Assembly (NCBI GenBank): GCA_019058245.1
Contig: JAHPZJ010000019.1
Coordinates: 2,371 to 66,370 of the forward strand
Length of the DNA: 64,000 nt
From: Promethearchaeota archaeon
GTDB taxonomy: Archaea; Asgardarchaeota; Lokiarchaeia; Sigyniarchaeales; SOKP01
Direction of reading: 5' to 3'
Part shown: positions 50,101 through 60,057 of the stretch, piece after piece
Position numbering within the stretch: position 1 is the stretch's first letter
Layout: the number at the start of each line of letters is the position of its first letter
Program-made: the position numbers and the translations under genes
Notes under the pieces: generated by a model
What the model was told of the DNA's origin: nothing
The model's database searches: none
The model's input: only the letters and a program-made list of their open reading frames with translations

Positions 50101-52332
50101 TTATACAAATAATCTATCTTCTTTAGATTCTTCAATTCTTCGACTCTTAAGTTTATCACCAAATTCCTCATACCATTGGATTACTTCTTTAGTTAAAGTG
50201 GGATTCAATGATTTTCTTGCTTCATTAAAATGCTCTAATGATACTACTCTCGCCCTTATATTTTCTCTTAAAGCAATCATAGCCGCCTCTCGACACCAAG
50301 TTTCAATATCTGCCCCAGAAAAACCCTGAATTGTATCATTTAACTCTTCTAAATTTATGTTACTTGCCAAAGGCATTTCTTTTGTAAATATTTTTAAAAT
50401 TTCAAGTCTTCCTTTTTCTTCCGGTACAGGGACCAATAATATCCGATCAATTCTACCAGGTCTTATTAATGCGGGATCTAAGATATCGGGACGATTTGTT
50501 GCCGCGATTACAACAATATCTTTCATAATTTCTAAACCGTCTAACTCTGTTAAAAATTGAGATAACACTTTTTCTGTTACTCCGGAATCAGATGTATGTC
50601 TGCCTCTACTTGGAGCAATCGAATCAAATTCATCAAAAAAGATAATACAAGGAGATGCCATTTTTGCTTTGCGAAATACTTCTCTTATTGCTTTTTCAGA
50701 TTCACCGACCCATTTTGATAAGAGTTCTGGCCCTTTAATTGATATAAAATTTGCTTTACTTTCAGTTGCTACAGCTCTTGCTAATAGTGTTTTACCACAA
50801 CCAGGAGGACCATAAAGTAGAATTCCTTTTGGAGGAGTAATTCCCATACGACTAAAGATATTTGGATGTGATATTGGCCATTCAACTGCTTCTATTAACT
50901 TTTGTTTTAAGTCATCAAGTCCACCCACTCTTTCCCATGGAACATTAGGAACTTCCACAAAGACTTCTCTTATTCCAGAAGGTAAAACTTCTTTTAACGC
51001 TTCTTCAAAATCATCTTTGGTCACTTCAATTTGTTCCAATAATTCTGGGTCAATTATTTCTGATTCCAAGTCAATTTTAGGTAAATAACGTCGTAAAGCA
51101 GACATGGCAGCTTCTCGACACACGGCAGAAATATCAGCCCCTACAAAACCATGAGTTATTTGAGAAAATTCTTTCAATGATATTTTCTTATCAAGGGGCA
51201 TGTTTCGAGTATGAATCTGAAATATTTCTCTTCTGCCTTTTTCATTTGGTACTTTTATTTCTATTTCACGATCAAATCTTCCAGGACGTCTTAAAGCTTC
51301 ATCTAAGCTATTAGGTCTATTGGTTGCCCCAATTACAATTACTTTACCCCTCCCATGCAATCCATCCATTAATGCTAATAATTGAGCAACAACTCTCCGT
51401 TCAACTTCTCCAGTTACAGTTTCTCTTTTTGGGGCAATAGCATCAATCTCATCTATAAATATAATAGCAGGACTTTTTTCTTCTGCTTCAATGAAAATTT
51501 TTCTCAATTTTTTTTCTGATTCTCCATAAAACTTACTCATAATTTCTGGACCATTTATTGAAATGAAATGTGCTTCACTTTCATTTGCTACAGCTTTTGC
51601 TAATAGAGTCTTCCCACATCCAGGTGGACCTCTTAATAGAACTCCTTTTGGAGGGTCAATGCCTAAACGTTTAAATAGAGAAGGATGTCTAAGTGGTAAT
51701 TCTACCATTTCTCTTACTCTCTGAATCTCTTTATCTAATCCACCAACATCTTCATATGAGATGTATTTAATCCCTGTATCGACCTCCTCTGTGATCCTTT
51801 CGCTAATATTGAGTAAGGTGTCTGGTTTTATGATACAAACCCCACTAGGTCTTATATTTATTACTTTAAATGTTATTTCTCGACTAATGCCAATTGATAT
51901 GAAGATAAAATCATCAAGCGTTACTGGATAATTATTTAATTTTCTTTTTACAAAACTTTCAAATCTAGGATTATTTTTAATAGGAAAATTTGACGGCGCC
52001 AATACGATATTTTGAGCGACTACAGCATTCACTTTTCTTATTTCAATAGTATCATCGATTCTAGTTCCTGTATTTTTTTGCAGTCTAGAATCCACTCGTA
52101 CAATCCCTAATCCATTATCTTGTGGATAACTTGGCCATGCAATCCCAGCACTCTCTTTTTTACCATTGACTGCAATAACATCCCCAGTCTGAATTTTAAG
52201 CTTTTCCATTGTTTTAGGATCAATTCTAACAATATTACGCCCAATGTCTCTTTTTTTAGCCTTTTGTACTCTTAAATTCACACTAGGGCTATCATCATCC
52301 TTATCCTTCTCAGTATTACCTTTCGATGACAT
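50101..52332 (-). CDS. cdc48: CDC48/p97-type AAA+ ATPase (VAT)
   Basis: A double-ring unfoldase that feeds proteins to the proteasome or extracts them from complexes. The N-domain (residues ~15-195) starts [20 protein letters not shown], a double-psi barrel. D1 has [27 protein letters not shown] and GRFDREIE; D2 has [27 protein letters not shown] and [10 protein letters not shown]. At 743 residues it is typical for the archaeal family. The C-terminus ends RLFV, hydrophobic-Phe-X, resembling the HbYX tail that opens the proteasome gate. It is the last gene of the aIF5A-NAD kinase-NOB1-FEN1 run, 95 bases after FEN1. Confidence 0.96.
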   Translation of the reverse strand: MSSKGNTEKDKDDDSPSVNLRVQKAKKRDIGRNIVRIDPKTMEKLKIQTGDVIAVNGKKESAGIAWPSYPQDNGLGIVRVDSRLQKNTGTRIDDTIEIRKVNAVVAQNIVLAPSNFPIKNNPRFESFVKRKLNNYPVTLDDFIFISIGISREITFKVINIRPSGVCIIKPDTLLNISERITEEVDTGIKYISYEDVGGLDKEIQRVREMVELPLRHPSLFKRLGIDPPKGVLLRGPPGCGKTLLAKAVANESEAHFISINGPEIMSKFYGESEKKLRKIFIEAEEKSPAIIFIDEIDAIAPKRETVTGEVERRVVAQLLALMDGLHGRGKVIVIGATNRPNSLDEALRRPGRFDREIEIKVPNEKGRREIFQIHTRNMPLDKKISLKEFSQITHGFVGADISAVCREAAMSALRRYLPKIDLESEIIDPELLEQIEVTKDDFEEALKEVLPSGIREVFVEVPNVPWERVGGLDDLKQKLIEAVEWPISHPNIFSRMGITPPKGILLYGPPGCGKTLLARAVATESKANFISIKGPELLSKWVGESEKAIREVFRKAKMASPCIIFFDEFDSIAPSRGRHTSDSGVTEKVLSQFLTELDGLEIMKDIVVIAATNRPDILDPALIRPGRIDRILLVPVPEEKGRLEILKIFTKEMPLASNINLEELNDTIQGFSGADIETWCREAAMIALRENIRARVVSLEHFNEARKSLNPTLTKEVIQWYEEFGDKLKSRRIEESKEDRLFV

Positions 52333-52427
52333 AATAAATTGACTCTAATTTTATTATTTTAGTATACTATTAAGTAATCTTAATTTCGTAAAAATTTTTC
52401 CTTTTTTTTTTATAAGATATCATAACT

Positions 52428-53477
52428 TTATTTAATAAAATCATCCAAGGAGACTTGAACTTTAACATCATTTATTTTTCTAAGTCTATCTAATGCATTA
52501 TTAACTCTTTGTTTTGAAAAATTATGTTCTTCTATAAGTAATTCTTCCAATTTTTCAAACTCGACTTTCTTTGGTTTTGGAACCTTGTAATCTTTTTTTA
52601 CATCTGGTTGAAGAAAAATTTTTCTGATTTGAGCTATTATTTCTGAATCTATAAAGATCTCCTTTTCCCCAACTTTTATTTCGCTTTTTAATATATTTTC
52701 TATAGAATCATATTTTTTAATTAACTCTAATGCAGTTTTTTGACCAATGCCTTTAATACCTGGAAAAAAATCGGTTCCAATTAATATTCCCATATCGATC
52801 AATTGCTCCCGAGAAATTCCGAGATTACTCAAAAATTTAGCTAAAGAAACATATTCAATATCTAAAGTAACTGTTGTATCTTTTACCTTTTTACTTCGAC
52901 TTATAGCAAAATTTCGAATCAACCGTTCTCCGCCAAATAATAATGTATCATAATCTTGAGAAGCACAAGCCCAAGCATCACCATTCTCAACTAAATATGC
53001 TGATTGGGCTTCTCCTTCCGAACTAGCTTGAATAATAGGAATTCCCATATAATCTATCAATTTCTTGCTTTCCTCTATCATCCCTGTGTCAAGTTTAGAA
53101 GTTAACTGAGCATATTTTTTAGCTTCTTTAAAATCTTCAGCATCCTGGGCGGTAATCATTTTTTGTTTAGCTTCTTCTTTAATCCTTTTCCTCTCTCTTA
53201 CAGTTTCTAATTTCAGTTCGGAGGAAATTCCATCGAAGACATAAATGGGATTAATATTATTCTCTAAGAAATTAATTGATCTGTAAAAAAGACCAGAAAG
53301 ATGTGATGTAATATTTCCCTGATAATCCTTTAAAGGGGTTCCATCTCTCTGTCTTATTATTGCTAGAAATTGATAAATGGTGTTAAACGCATCGATTGCT
53401 ATTTTTTTTTTAAAGAGATTTTCAAATGTAATGACTCTTTTAACTTCATTTACCAATTCGTTTATCTTTACGCCCAT
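52428..53477 (-). CDS. fen: Flap endonuclease 1 (FEN1)
   Basis: Structure-specific nuclease that removes 5' flaps in Okazaki maturation. The family N-terminus MGVKINELV is reached from ATG 53477. The gly-2 must lie near the active site, so this start is preferred over TTG 53510, which adds MKKKKTGNKLD. The N region (AIDAFNTIYQFLA) and I region (EGEAQSAYLVENGDAWACASQDYDTLLFG) carry the acidic metal ligands. A helix-hairpin-helix (DMGILIGTDFFPGIKGIGQKTA) follows. The C-terminus QVSLDDFIK is a PIP-box-like PCNA motif. The protein is 349 residues. Confidence 0.95.
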   Translation of the reverse strand: MGVKINELVNEVKRVITFENLFKKKIAIDAFNTIYQFLAIIRQRDGTPLKDYQGNITSHLSGLFYRSINFLENNINPIYVFDGISSELKLETVRERKRIKEEAKQKMITAQDAEDFKEAKKYAQLTSKLDTGMIEESKKLIDYMGIPIIQASSEGEAQSAYLVENGDAWACASQDYDTLLFGGERLIRNFAISRSKKVKDTTVTLDIEYVSLAKFLSNLGISREQLIDMGILIGTDFFPGIKGIGQKTALELIKKYDSIENILKSEIKVGEKEIFIDSEIIAQIRKIFLQPDVKKDYKVPKPKKVEFEKLEELLIEEHNFSKQRVNNALDRLRKINDVKVQVSLDDFIK

Positions 53478-53556
53478 ATCTAATTTATTCCCTGTTTTCT
53501 TCTTCTTCAATAAATAATTATTTAACTACTTATATAATTTCCACAAATATATCATC

Positions 53557-54093
53557 CTATTTTTTTGGTCGTCTTTTTAATTTTGATCCACAAATTTCAC
53601 ATAATCGATTTAAATCTTCGACATTATGAATTTTCCCACATTGTGGGCAATAAACCTGCCAGGTTATCTTAGATTCAATCCCTTCTTTATATAAAGGTAA
53701 AAAAGGAACACTTAATTCAGAGCACACATTTTCAATAGAATAATCATTAGAAAACATGGTAACTTTTCTATTGAATTTTCGAGTTAATTCTAAAGTCAAC
53801 GCTATTAATTCTTTATCAGCTTTCGAAAGAGCCTTAAAATCTCCTGTTTTTTTTGATACAATAATTATCTTTTCTATATATTTATTTTCAGGATGTTTAA
53901 CCCTTAGCTTATTAGTTTCAATCGCAGCATTGATTTTATTTAATATATTTCTATTTTTTTCTCTATATCTATGATCTCTTATTTCATCAATTATAGAAGG
54001 TGTAGTATAAGCAATTCCTTTAAATAAACTAAAATCTATTCCAGTTAGAAAAATATTAGCGTCAAGAATATAAATATCATCTTTTTTTTTCAT
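53557..54093 (-). CDS. nob1: Ribosome assembly endonuclease NOB1
   Basis: NOB1 cuts the 3' end of 16S/18S rRNA. The PIN-domain acidic residues are in YILDANIF, SIIDEIRD, LSKADKELIALTLEL and FSNDYSIENV. The zinc ribbon WQVYCPQCGKIHN...LCEICGSKLKRR sits at the C-terminus. At 178 residues it is the short archaeal form. It lies between FEN1 and NAD kinase on the minus strand, spaced 60-80 bases from each, in a probable polycistron. Confidence 0.93.
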   Translation of the reverse strand: MKKKDDIYILDANIFLTGIDFSLFKGIAYTTPSIIDEIRDHRYREKNRNILNKINAAIETNKLRVKHPENKYIEKIIIVSKKTGDFKALSKADKELIALTLELTRKFNRKVTMFSNDYSIENVCSELSVPFLPLYKEGIESKITWQVYCPQCGKIHNVEDLNRLCEICGSKLKRRPKK

Positions 54094-54153
54094 ATCACTA
54101 TTCTTAGGTGATGTAATTTGGGAAAGGTTATTAAAAAATTAAATTTTGTAAAA

Positions 54154-55053
54154 TTACAATTCAGGAGAATCATCAATAGGTACTCTTCTTATTGTACTAA
54201 TAATTTTCTTTCTCAATCGAGTATAATAACTTCCTTCAAACCGAATAAATTTATTTTGAGATTTTGCTTTACATATTTTAATTTTAGTATTAGGAGCAAT
54301 TCTTTTAATGATTTGTTGACCATCTATAACAATTTTACCATCTAATCTGGGCCTCAAAATTCGAATCTCGATTTCAGATTCAAGAGGTACTATTATTGGT
54401 TTTAAACCCGATCCTGCATAACTGTTTAGTGGCGTGATTTGCATAGAATCCATAGTGGGATTTATAATCGCCCCACCTGCACTTAAATTATATGCTGTGG
54501 ATCCTGTAGGAGTAGATATAATTATTCCATCTAAATAACTACGATTTAAAAATATTCCATCAATTCTAATAGACATTTGCATAACTTTAGAGCTTTTTGA
54601 AGATACAATTAGTATTTCATTTAAAGCATTAGTTAACTTAATATCACCAGAATCCTTCACGATATAGGCTGCTATTTTTGAACATACTTCTATTGAATAT
54701 TCTCCGTTTAATACCCTAGATAAGTCTTTGAAGATTAATCTTCCAGTAGATTCATCCAAGAATCCGATAGAACCAACATTTACACCTAGAATTGGCGGAG
54801 GGTCTTGTTGAGATAAACTACTTGCCACTCTTAAAATTGAACCGTCTCCTCCAACAATTACTATGAATTTTATTTTCTCTGCCGTCATTTCTCCTAAATC
54901 CATACCATTATGAGGTAGAATCTTTGGAGCAATTCTAGTTTCAAGATATACTACTTCCCCTTTTTGAACTAAGTACTCAAATATCCTTCTCGTTAATTTA
55001 ATAGCTCTTTCTGAATCCAACCTACAAGCTAAAGCAATTGGTTTTTTCTCCAT
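54154..55053 (-). CDS. nadK: NAD kinase
   Basis: Phosphorylates NAD to NADP. Recognised from IVVGGDGSILRVASSL (the GGDG catalytic loop), ALNEILIVSSKS (the NE motif) and DGIIISTPTGSTAYNLSAGG, the conserved substrate-binding run. The length of 299 residues is usual. Position: between aIF5A (76 bases upstream) and NOB1 (60 bases downstream). Confidence 0.95.
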   Translation of the reverse strand: MEKKPIALACRLDSERAIKLTRRIFEYLVQKGEVVYLETRIAPKILPHNGMDLGEMTAEKIKFIVIVGGDGSILRVASSLSQQDPPPILGVNVGSIGFLDESTGRLIFKDLSRVLNGEYSIEVCSKIAAYIVKDSGDIKLTNALNEILIVSSKSSKVMQMSIRIDGIFLNRSYLDGIIISTPTGSTAYNLSAGGAIINPTMDSMQITPLNSYAGSGLKPIIVPLESEIEIRILRPRLDGKIVIDGQQIIKRIAPNTKIKICKAKSQNKFIRFEGSYYTRLRKKIISTIRRVPIDDSPEL

Positions 55054-55129
55054 AGCCCTTGAACATTCTTTTTAAGTACTTCAAAAAAAAAATTGGATAA
55101 TTTAATTTATGAAAAGATTTAAAACTAAA

Positions 55130-55558
55130 TTAATTACTGAAAACTCTATTTATAAGGGTTTTTCCTGCCATTTGCCAATATTCTACTTGAGTTGTTGAGA
55201 TCTTACTAGGCTCTTCTTGAAGCACCTTTAATTTTTTTTTAAGATCCTCATCCTGTGGCCAATCAACATCAAATGATTCATATGATTCCAAATCCATAAT
55301 ATTGATGGATGCATCCTCAATAAAATTAATTTGGGCATTTCCTTTTATAATTTCAGGAGTATCAACGACATGTCCCGATGGAATAGTAAGACTCCTTTTG
55401 TTGTTATCGAACATTCCAACACATACGACTCTTACTTTAGCGTGACCATGTTTCCCGCTTTTTGAACGCTCAGTACTCTTAATGATACATGGCTCTTCAT
55501 CAACCATAATGTATTGTCCTGCTTTTAACTTTTGAATCTCAGTTCTTCTTATTGAAAT
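55130..55558 (-). CDS. eif5a: Translation factor aIF5A with a probable AUU start codon
   Basis: aIF5A binds ribosomes stalled at difficult peptide bonds and carries hypusine or deoxyhypusine. The modified lysine loop is SKSGKHGHAKVRVV, in an eIF5A N domain, followed by the OB-fold C domain. The first ATG in frame (55507) would delete the opening strand of the family; upstream codons read EIQKLKAGQYIMVDEEPCII, the standard N-terminus (LKxGxYxxxDxEPCxI). No ATG, GTG or TTG lies further up, but ATT 55558 follows GGTG (55569-55566) by seven bases and gives MSIRRTEIQK. From ATT the protein is 142 residues, against about 130 in most archaea; ATC 55561 is a less well spaced alternative. Confidence 0.9.
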   Translation of the reverse strand: MSIRRTEIQKLKAGQYIMVDEEPCIIKSTERSKSGKHGHAKVRVVCVGMFDNNKRSLTIPSGHVVDTPEIIKGNAQINFIEDASINIMDLESYESFDVDWPQDEDLKKKLKVLQEEPSKISTTQVEYWQMAGKTLINRVFSN

Positions 55559-56032
55559 GATTTTACACCTTTAATATGATATACTATTAATAAGCTTTAA
55601 TTTTCTATATTATTGTTTTATCATAAATTTTTCTATTGTTTATATCTATTAATAAGAAGAAGGTCTTATTATTATTAAAAGATCTTTAAAAACCTGCTAA
55701 ATAGTTCTTCTTTACGTTCAAAAAATAGGAAACTCAATGTTTAACGATGTCTATTCAGGCGGGTTTCAAAAATATTCTCTTCAATTATTAATTGCTTCAT
55801 ATCTTTAAAATTATCATTAACTTTCAGAACATTAGAAGGTCTTTTAGTTTGTTTTTAATTCTACTCAATCATTGACTTTTTTTTATAAAATAAATTTTAA
55901 CTTCTTAGAGTTAAGACTAAACTGCTTATCTTTTTTAAGATTTAAATTCACTATTGACAGAATAGTTTTTAAAAAATATTCAATTATAATTATAGATTTT
56001 TTAAAAAATATATAAAAATAGGTAAATGGTAT
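55559..56032. other. Intergenic region between aIF5A and the hotdog-protein gene
   Basis: About 470 AT-rich bases separating divergent genes. GGTG (55569-55566, minus strand) is the likely aIF5A Shine-Dalgarno, and a TATA-like TTATTAATAG lies near 55590. A 24-codon frame from ATG 55737 is too short to credit. The stretch before 56033 has long T/A tracts. No hairpin or conserved repeat was identified. Confidence 0.45.
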
Positions 56033-56938
56033 ATGGCAGATGATATTGAAATAAAAGATGAAAAGATTTTCGGAGGTTGGAGAGCACCTGAAAATCTAAT
56101 AAGAGAAGCAACTACGTCAATTCACGATGATAATGTAGCTAAAAGTGTTGGTATGCGTGGCGGAACGATACAAGGAACTTTACATTTAAGTATGTTTGCT
56201 CCATTGGCCCTAAAATTATTTGGTGAACGCTGGTTTGAGCAAGGAACTGTTAGTATGTATTACACATATGCAACAGTCGACAAGGAAGAAGTGAGAGCAA
56301 TTATTGAATTACCTCCAGGTACAAATGAAGAAATGTTGCCTATTTCAACTAAAGATGAGCAATTTAAAGCATGGGCAGAATTGAAAAATGGACAACAGAT
56401 AATGACTGGTACAATATCAATAGGCTCACCTAAGGAACCGTCATATTTACAAGCTATAGAATTAAAAAATAGTAAACCAGAGGAATTACGTATTTTAGCT
56501 GGATATAAAGTTGGGGAGGAATTACCTTCTAAAGAGATCTTACTCACACAAGAAGAAGCCAATAGTGGAGTAAAAAGAATTACAGACCAATTGGATTATT
56601 ATACAAATAAAGATAAAGCTCCTTGGAAAAGTACAATTTTTTATCCTACAGTATTGTTCGAAGTAATGGCATTGGGTTATGGGGAAACTAGTACTGAGGA
56701 ATTTAATGCAGTTCCATTCTATGGAGCAACTGAACTGAGGTATATAAATGGACCAGCATTTATTGGTGTTCCGTATATTGCTAAAGGGAAATATGTTTGT
56801 ATTGGTGTTTCTGCAAAAACAGAATACTTTTGGCTCGATTCTACATTAGAAGAAAAAGAAACAGGAAAACTAGTAGCTTCAATGCGCCACTTGAATCGTT
56901 TCATGAAAGCAGGATCACCACACTATAAAGATCAGTAG
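56033..56938 (+). CDS. MaoC/hotdog-fold protein, probably double hotdog
   Basis: A 301-residue protein. Residues ~41-100 (VGMRGGTIQGTLHLSMFAP, followed by ERWFEQGTVSMYYTYATV) resemble the hotdog helix and strands of MaoC-like acyl-CoA hydratases, and a second such unit occupies residues ~190-300 (WKSTIFYPTVLFEVMALGYG onward). Double-hotdog proteins of this size hydrate or bind acyl-CoA thioesters. It comes before a nitronate-monooxygenase-like flavoprotein on the same strand (207-base gap), which would fit acyl chain metabolism. A catalytic Asp-His pair is not clear to me. Confidence 0.55.
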   Translation: MADDIEIKDEKIFGGWRAPENLIREATTSIHDDNVAKSVGMRGGTIQGTLHLSMFAPLALKLFGERWFEQGTVSMYYTYATVDKEEVRAIIELPPGTNEEMLPISTKDEQFKAWAELKNGQQIMTGTISIGSPKEPSYLQAIELKNSKPEELRILAGYKVGEELPSKEILLTQEEANSGVKRITDQLDYYTNKDKAPWKSTIFYPTVLFEVMALGYGETSTEEFNAVPFYGATELRYINGPAFIGVPYIAKGKYVCIGVSAKTEYFWLDSTLEEKETGKLVASMRHLNRFMKAGSPHYKDQ

Positions 56939-57144
56939 TTATTCGTGAGGTTTCAAACTAATCTATTTTTTTATTCAACTTTTTGATATTTTAAGATAAA
57001 ATTCAAATTTGAGAGAGAAAAGTTAAAAAAAATTTGTGAAAAAAGTAACTTTTTGGTGTCTTTGCTTCACAGTCCAAAGAATTTAATCAAATGATGAAAG
57101 TTTTATTTAATTTCCAATTCAATTATCATAAAAGGTGAACTTTT

Positions 57145-58224
57145 TTGACGTTAAAAACTAATATTACCGAAATGTTTGGAATTAAGCACCCAATCGCAAA
57201 TGCTGCAATGGGTCCTTACAGAACAAACGAGATGGCTATAGCAGTCGCAGATGCGGGTGCTCTAGGGATGATTTCACACACAAACCAATCTATGGATGGT
57301 AGGGAAGAAACTGCATTAGCAGCAATGAAAAAAAATCTTGATTATGTTGTAGAACATACAGATGGGATTTTTGGGTTTAATATAAGGACTTCGAGATTAA
57401 CAACAGATTGTGACAAATTAATTTCAGAAACCGCAAAGCATATAATGGCGAATCCTAAATTAAAAGAACAATGTCTCTATGCCCTTACTAGTGCGGGTTC
57501 GGCAACAAGAATGGCCCAGAATCCAGATTTCAAGAAATTGAGGGAAATCTCACAGGTTAAGCACTTCCATGTTGCCCCTGCACTCTGGTTGGCAGAAAAA
57601 TGTGTGAACGCGGGATGTGACGGGCTTGTAGTAACTGGGTTTGAAGGTGGTGGACATCAATCATATGAAAAAGTTGGAGGATTAGTATTATTGCAGCAAG
57701 TACAACAAAAATACCCAGATATTCCAAAAATCGCATGTGGTGGATTTGCTACTGGTAATGGTCTTGCTGCAGCCCTAGCTATTGGGGCAGGGGGCATTTC
57801 CATGGGATCGAGATTTATTGCATCAATTGAGAGTGAATTCCATGAAAAATACAAGAATGTCGTTCCCCCTGCAAAAGCTCAAGATACTGTTGTGAGAACA
57901 GGTTCTTTGGGAACCATCAGACTCTGGAAGAACAAATTTGCAATGGCAAAAGGATTAGTAAAGAGTAAAGAAGAAAAAATGGCTGAAGAAAAAGCTAAGG
58001 AGGAACATAGAACTGAAATTTCAAAAGAAGAACTTATGGAAGAATTAAGAAAAGATACAATTGCCCAATATGCGGTTTATGAGGGTGATATGGATAATGG
58101 GTATATATTATTAGGGCAGAGTATAGGTATTGTAAACCAAATAGACAGTATTCCCGATATTATCGAAACTGTTGTTAAAGACGCAGAAAAAGCACTAAAA
58201 AAAGCTGTAACGTATGTAGAATAA
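57145..58224 (+). CDS. Nitronate monooxygenase/FabK-like flavoprotein
   Basis: An FMN-dependent TIM-barrel enzyme: FGIKHPIANAAMGPYRTNEM at the start, GCDGLVVTGFEGGGHQ (the conserved EGGGH near residue 170) and KIACGGFATGNGLAAALAIGAGGISMGSRF. This pattern is shared by nitronate monooxygenases and enoyl-ACP reductase FabK. The C-terminal third carries a charged helical segment (KSKEEKMAEEKAKEEHR). The start is TTG at 57145 with an AAAGGTG Shine-Dalgarno. Length 359. The actual substrate is unknown; the hotdog-protein neighbour suggests acyl compounds. Confidence 0.8.
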   Translation: MTLKTNITEMFGIKHPIANAAMGPYRTNEMAIAVADAGALGMISHTNQSMDGREETALAAMKKNLDYVVEHTDGIFGFNIRTSRLTTDCDKLISETAKHIMANPKLKEQCLYALTSAGSATRMAQNPDFKKLREISQVKHFHVAPALWLAEKCVNAGCDGLVVTGFEGGGHQSYEKVGGLVLLQQVQQKYPDIPKIACGGFATGNGLAAALAIGAGGISMGSRFIASIESEFHEKYKNVVPPAKAQDTVVRTGSLGTIRLWKNKFAMAKGLVKSKEEKMAEEKAKEEHRTEISKEELMEELRKDTIAQYAVYEGDMDNGYILLGQSIGIVNQIDSIPDIIETVVKDAEKALKKAVTYVE

Positions 58225-58681
58225 CTCTACTTTTTGTTATTAATCAAATCTTTTTTTTTATACATAATTTTGAATTCTATATTTTGATTGGGTTATTTCA
58301 ATAGAAATTTTAAGAAAATCAGAATCTGAATTTACTTTTCCATCCAAATTTCACAGAAAATTGGGACAAAATTTAAAAAAGTACTAATCTTGTATCTCTT
58401 TTTATTATTTGATAATAGATCGTGGAGTATCTCTGAAGCCACACACTTCCAGCACTTTTTGAGAATCCACTAATGGCAATTACCACCGTTGACTTAAAAT
58501 CGAAAATTTTAGAAAGACTGAAAGAAAAATACGTTGAAAAATAAAAAACCCTTCACCAATAATAATATCTAACTTTTTAGTAAAATCTATGACTTAAAAA
58601 TTATTAATGAATTCTATTTATATTGTAAATTTTTATCTTATATTAGAAATTACTGTAAAAATTAAATTTGGGAAAGTATTC
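58225..58681. other. Intergenic region before the SnoaL-SDR-FAD operon
   Basis: About 450 bases. A short frame from ATG 58473 to stop 58542-58544 encodes MAITTVDLKSKILERLKEKY plus three residues; it may be a remnant or nothing. The frame of the SnoaL gene is open upstream to ATG 58607, but those 25 codons do not resemble the family. The rest is AT-rich without a clear hairpin. Confidence 0.4.
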
Positions 58682-59122
58682 ATGAGCTTTAGAATTGAAA
58701 GTAAAGAACAATTTGTCGAATTATGGACTAATATTTACAATACCGAAGGTAAACCTGATTGGTCTCATATCCTCCCATATTATGACAATAAGATATATTT
58801 TCGCGATTCTATTCAAGAAATTCGAGGTATAAAAGAATTTAAAGCTATGACTGTACGATTAGTTAAGCGATCTAAAAATTTAAGAATGAAAATAGTCAAT
58901 ATTCTTTTTGAAGGGAATATCATTTTTTTTGAATGGGAGATGGGATTAAGTTTTAAGAAAACTCCTGATTCGAAGGTATTAGGGGCAAGTCGCCTGATAT
59001 TGAATGATAATGGAAAAATAATCTCCCAAAGGGATTATTACGATCTCTGGGGGGATATTTTCGATAATATTCCATTTTTAGGTAAAGGATATCGAAAGTT
59101 CATGAGGAAAATGTTCGGGTGA
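58682..59122 (+). CDS. SnoaL/NTF2-like fold protein
   Basis: A cone-shaped alpha+beta barrel fold used by ketosteroid isomerase-like enzymes and cyclases. After MSFRIESKEQFVELWTNIYN the pattern helix-helix-strand (YYDNKIYFRDSIQEIRGIKE) and FFEWEMGLSF fits SnoaL-like proteins; 146 residues is typical. I start it at ATG 58682, which a GGGAAAG precedes, rather than at 58607. Its stop overlaps the GTG of the following SDR gene (GTGA), so the two are translationally coupled. Substrate unknown. Confidence 0.65.
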   Translation: MSFRIESKEQFVELWTNIYNTEGKPDWSHILPYYDNKIYFRDSIQEIRGIKEFKAMTVRLVKRSKNLRMKIVNILFEGNIIFFEWEMGLSFKKTPDSKVLGASRLILNDNGKIISQRDYYDLWGDIFDNIPFLGKGYRKFMRKMFG

Positions 59123-60057
59123 ATCACTTGAATAAATATTTAACACAATACAGGATATCAAATATTAAGGCAATGCTTCGCAATAATAAGGCAGAGCCAT
59201 TGGAATGTCAAGATGATTTTAATGGACATTTAGTGGCTATAACTGGCGCCACATCTGGAATTGGATATGTAACTGCACGAGAATATGCTTCACACGGAGC
59301 TAATCTGTTAGTGATTAATCGAAATGAAGAAAAAACGCTTAATCTGTGTGAAGAAATTAATCGAGATTTTGGTGTAGAATGTGATTTCATGCTTGCGGAT
59401 TTTACGCACATTTCCGAGGTGAAGAAAGTTGGCGAAGAACTCGCAAATTCCGATTTGAATATTGATGTGTTCATTCATAACGCAGGTGTCTATTTAACCG
59501 AGAGAACGATCTCTGACGATAGTCTTGAGATGGTTTTTCAAGTGGATCATCTCGGTTCCTTTATTATAAATTACATTTTAAAGGATAAACTTAAAGCCCA
59601 GCAAAAATGCAGGATTATATTAGTAAATTCTGAGGGTCACCGTTTTGCTATTCTTGGTTTGAAATTAGATGATCTCAACTGGGAGAAGCGCCGCTATTCG
59701 GGACTCAAAAGCTATGGATCAGCAAAAACTGCCCAACTTCTGACAATGATCAAATTTAATGATTTCTTCCAAAATAGTGGCGTGACGATTAACGCAATGC
59801 ATCCTGGTAATGTAAAAACCACTATGGGAGAAAATAGTACTGGATTATTCCAGAGGGTTTTCATCGAACCCTCCTACAGATCGCCAATGATATCCGCTAA
59901 ATCCTTATATTATCTTGGAGTTTCGAAGGATATTGAGGGCGTGAGTGGTAAGTTTTTCAACCTCACTTACGAAGAGGAGCCCGCACCTCCTGTCTTGGAC
60001 CGAGAAGTCGCAAAAAAGATGTGGGATTTAAGTATAAAATTAGGCAGATTAGCATGA
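59119..60057 (+). CDS. Short-chain dehydrogenase/reductase
   Basis: A Rossmann-fold NAD(P)-dependent oxidoreductase: the cofactor loop is TGATSGIG, with INRNEEK after strand 2 suggesting NADP. It also has HNAGVY, the catalytic Ser in LVNSEGHR and the YGSAK pair (Tyr-x3-Lys), followed by NAMHPGNVKTTMG. Length 312, with a ~25-residue N-terminal helix. GTG 59119 overlaps the SnoaL stop by four bases and the FAD gene overlaps it in turn, so three proteins are made from one coupled message. The SDR resembles the retinol/protochlorophyllide-type reductases that act on hydrophobic substrates. Confidence 0.85.
   Translation: MNHLNKYLTQYRISNIKAMLRNNKAEPLECQDDFNGHLVAITGATSGIGYVTAREYASHGANLLVINRNEEKTLNLCEEINRDFGVECDFMLADFTHISEVKKVGEELANSDLNIDVFIHNAGVYLTERTISDDSLEMVFQVDHLGSFIINYILKDKLKAQQKCRIILVNSEGHRFAILGLKLDDLNWEKRRYSGLKSYGSAKTAQLLTMIKFNDFFQNSGVTINAMHPGNVKTTMGENSTGLFQRVFIEPSYRSPMISAKSLYYLGVSKDIEGVSGKFFNLTYEEEPAPPVLDREVAKKMWDLSIKLGRLA

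Noticed and set aside
58320..58410. Possible similarity to 63866-63950 (both contain ATCAGAA...GAATTTACTTTT)
   Set aside because: Only short AT-rich words match and the rest does not align well by eye; not enough to call a repeat.
58473..58544. A 23-codon frame after ATG 58473
   Set aside because: Too short, without a Shine-Dalgarno or recognisable motif; mentioned only as content of the intergenic region.
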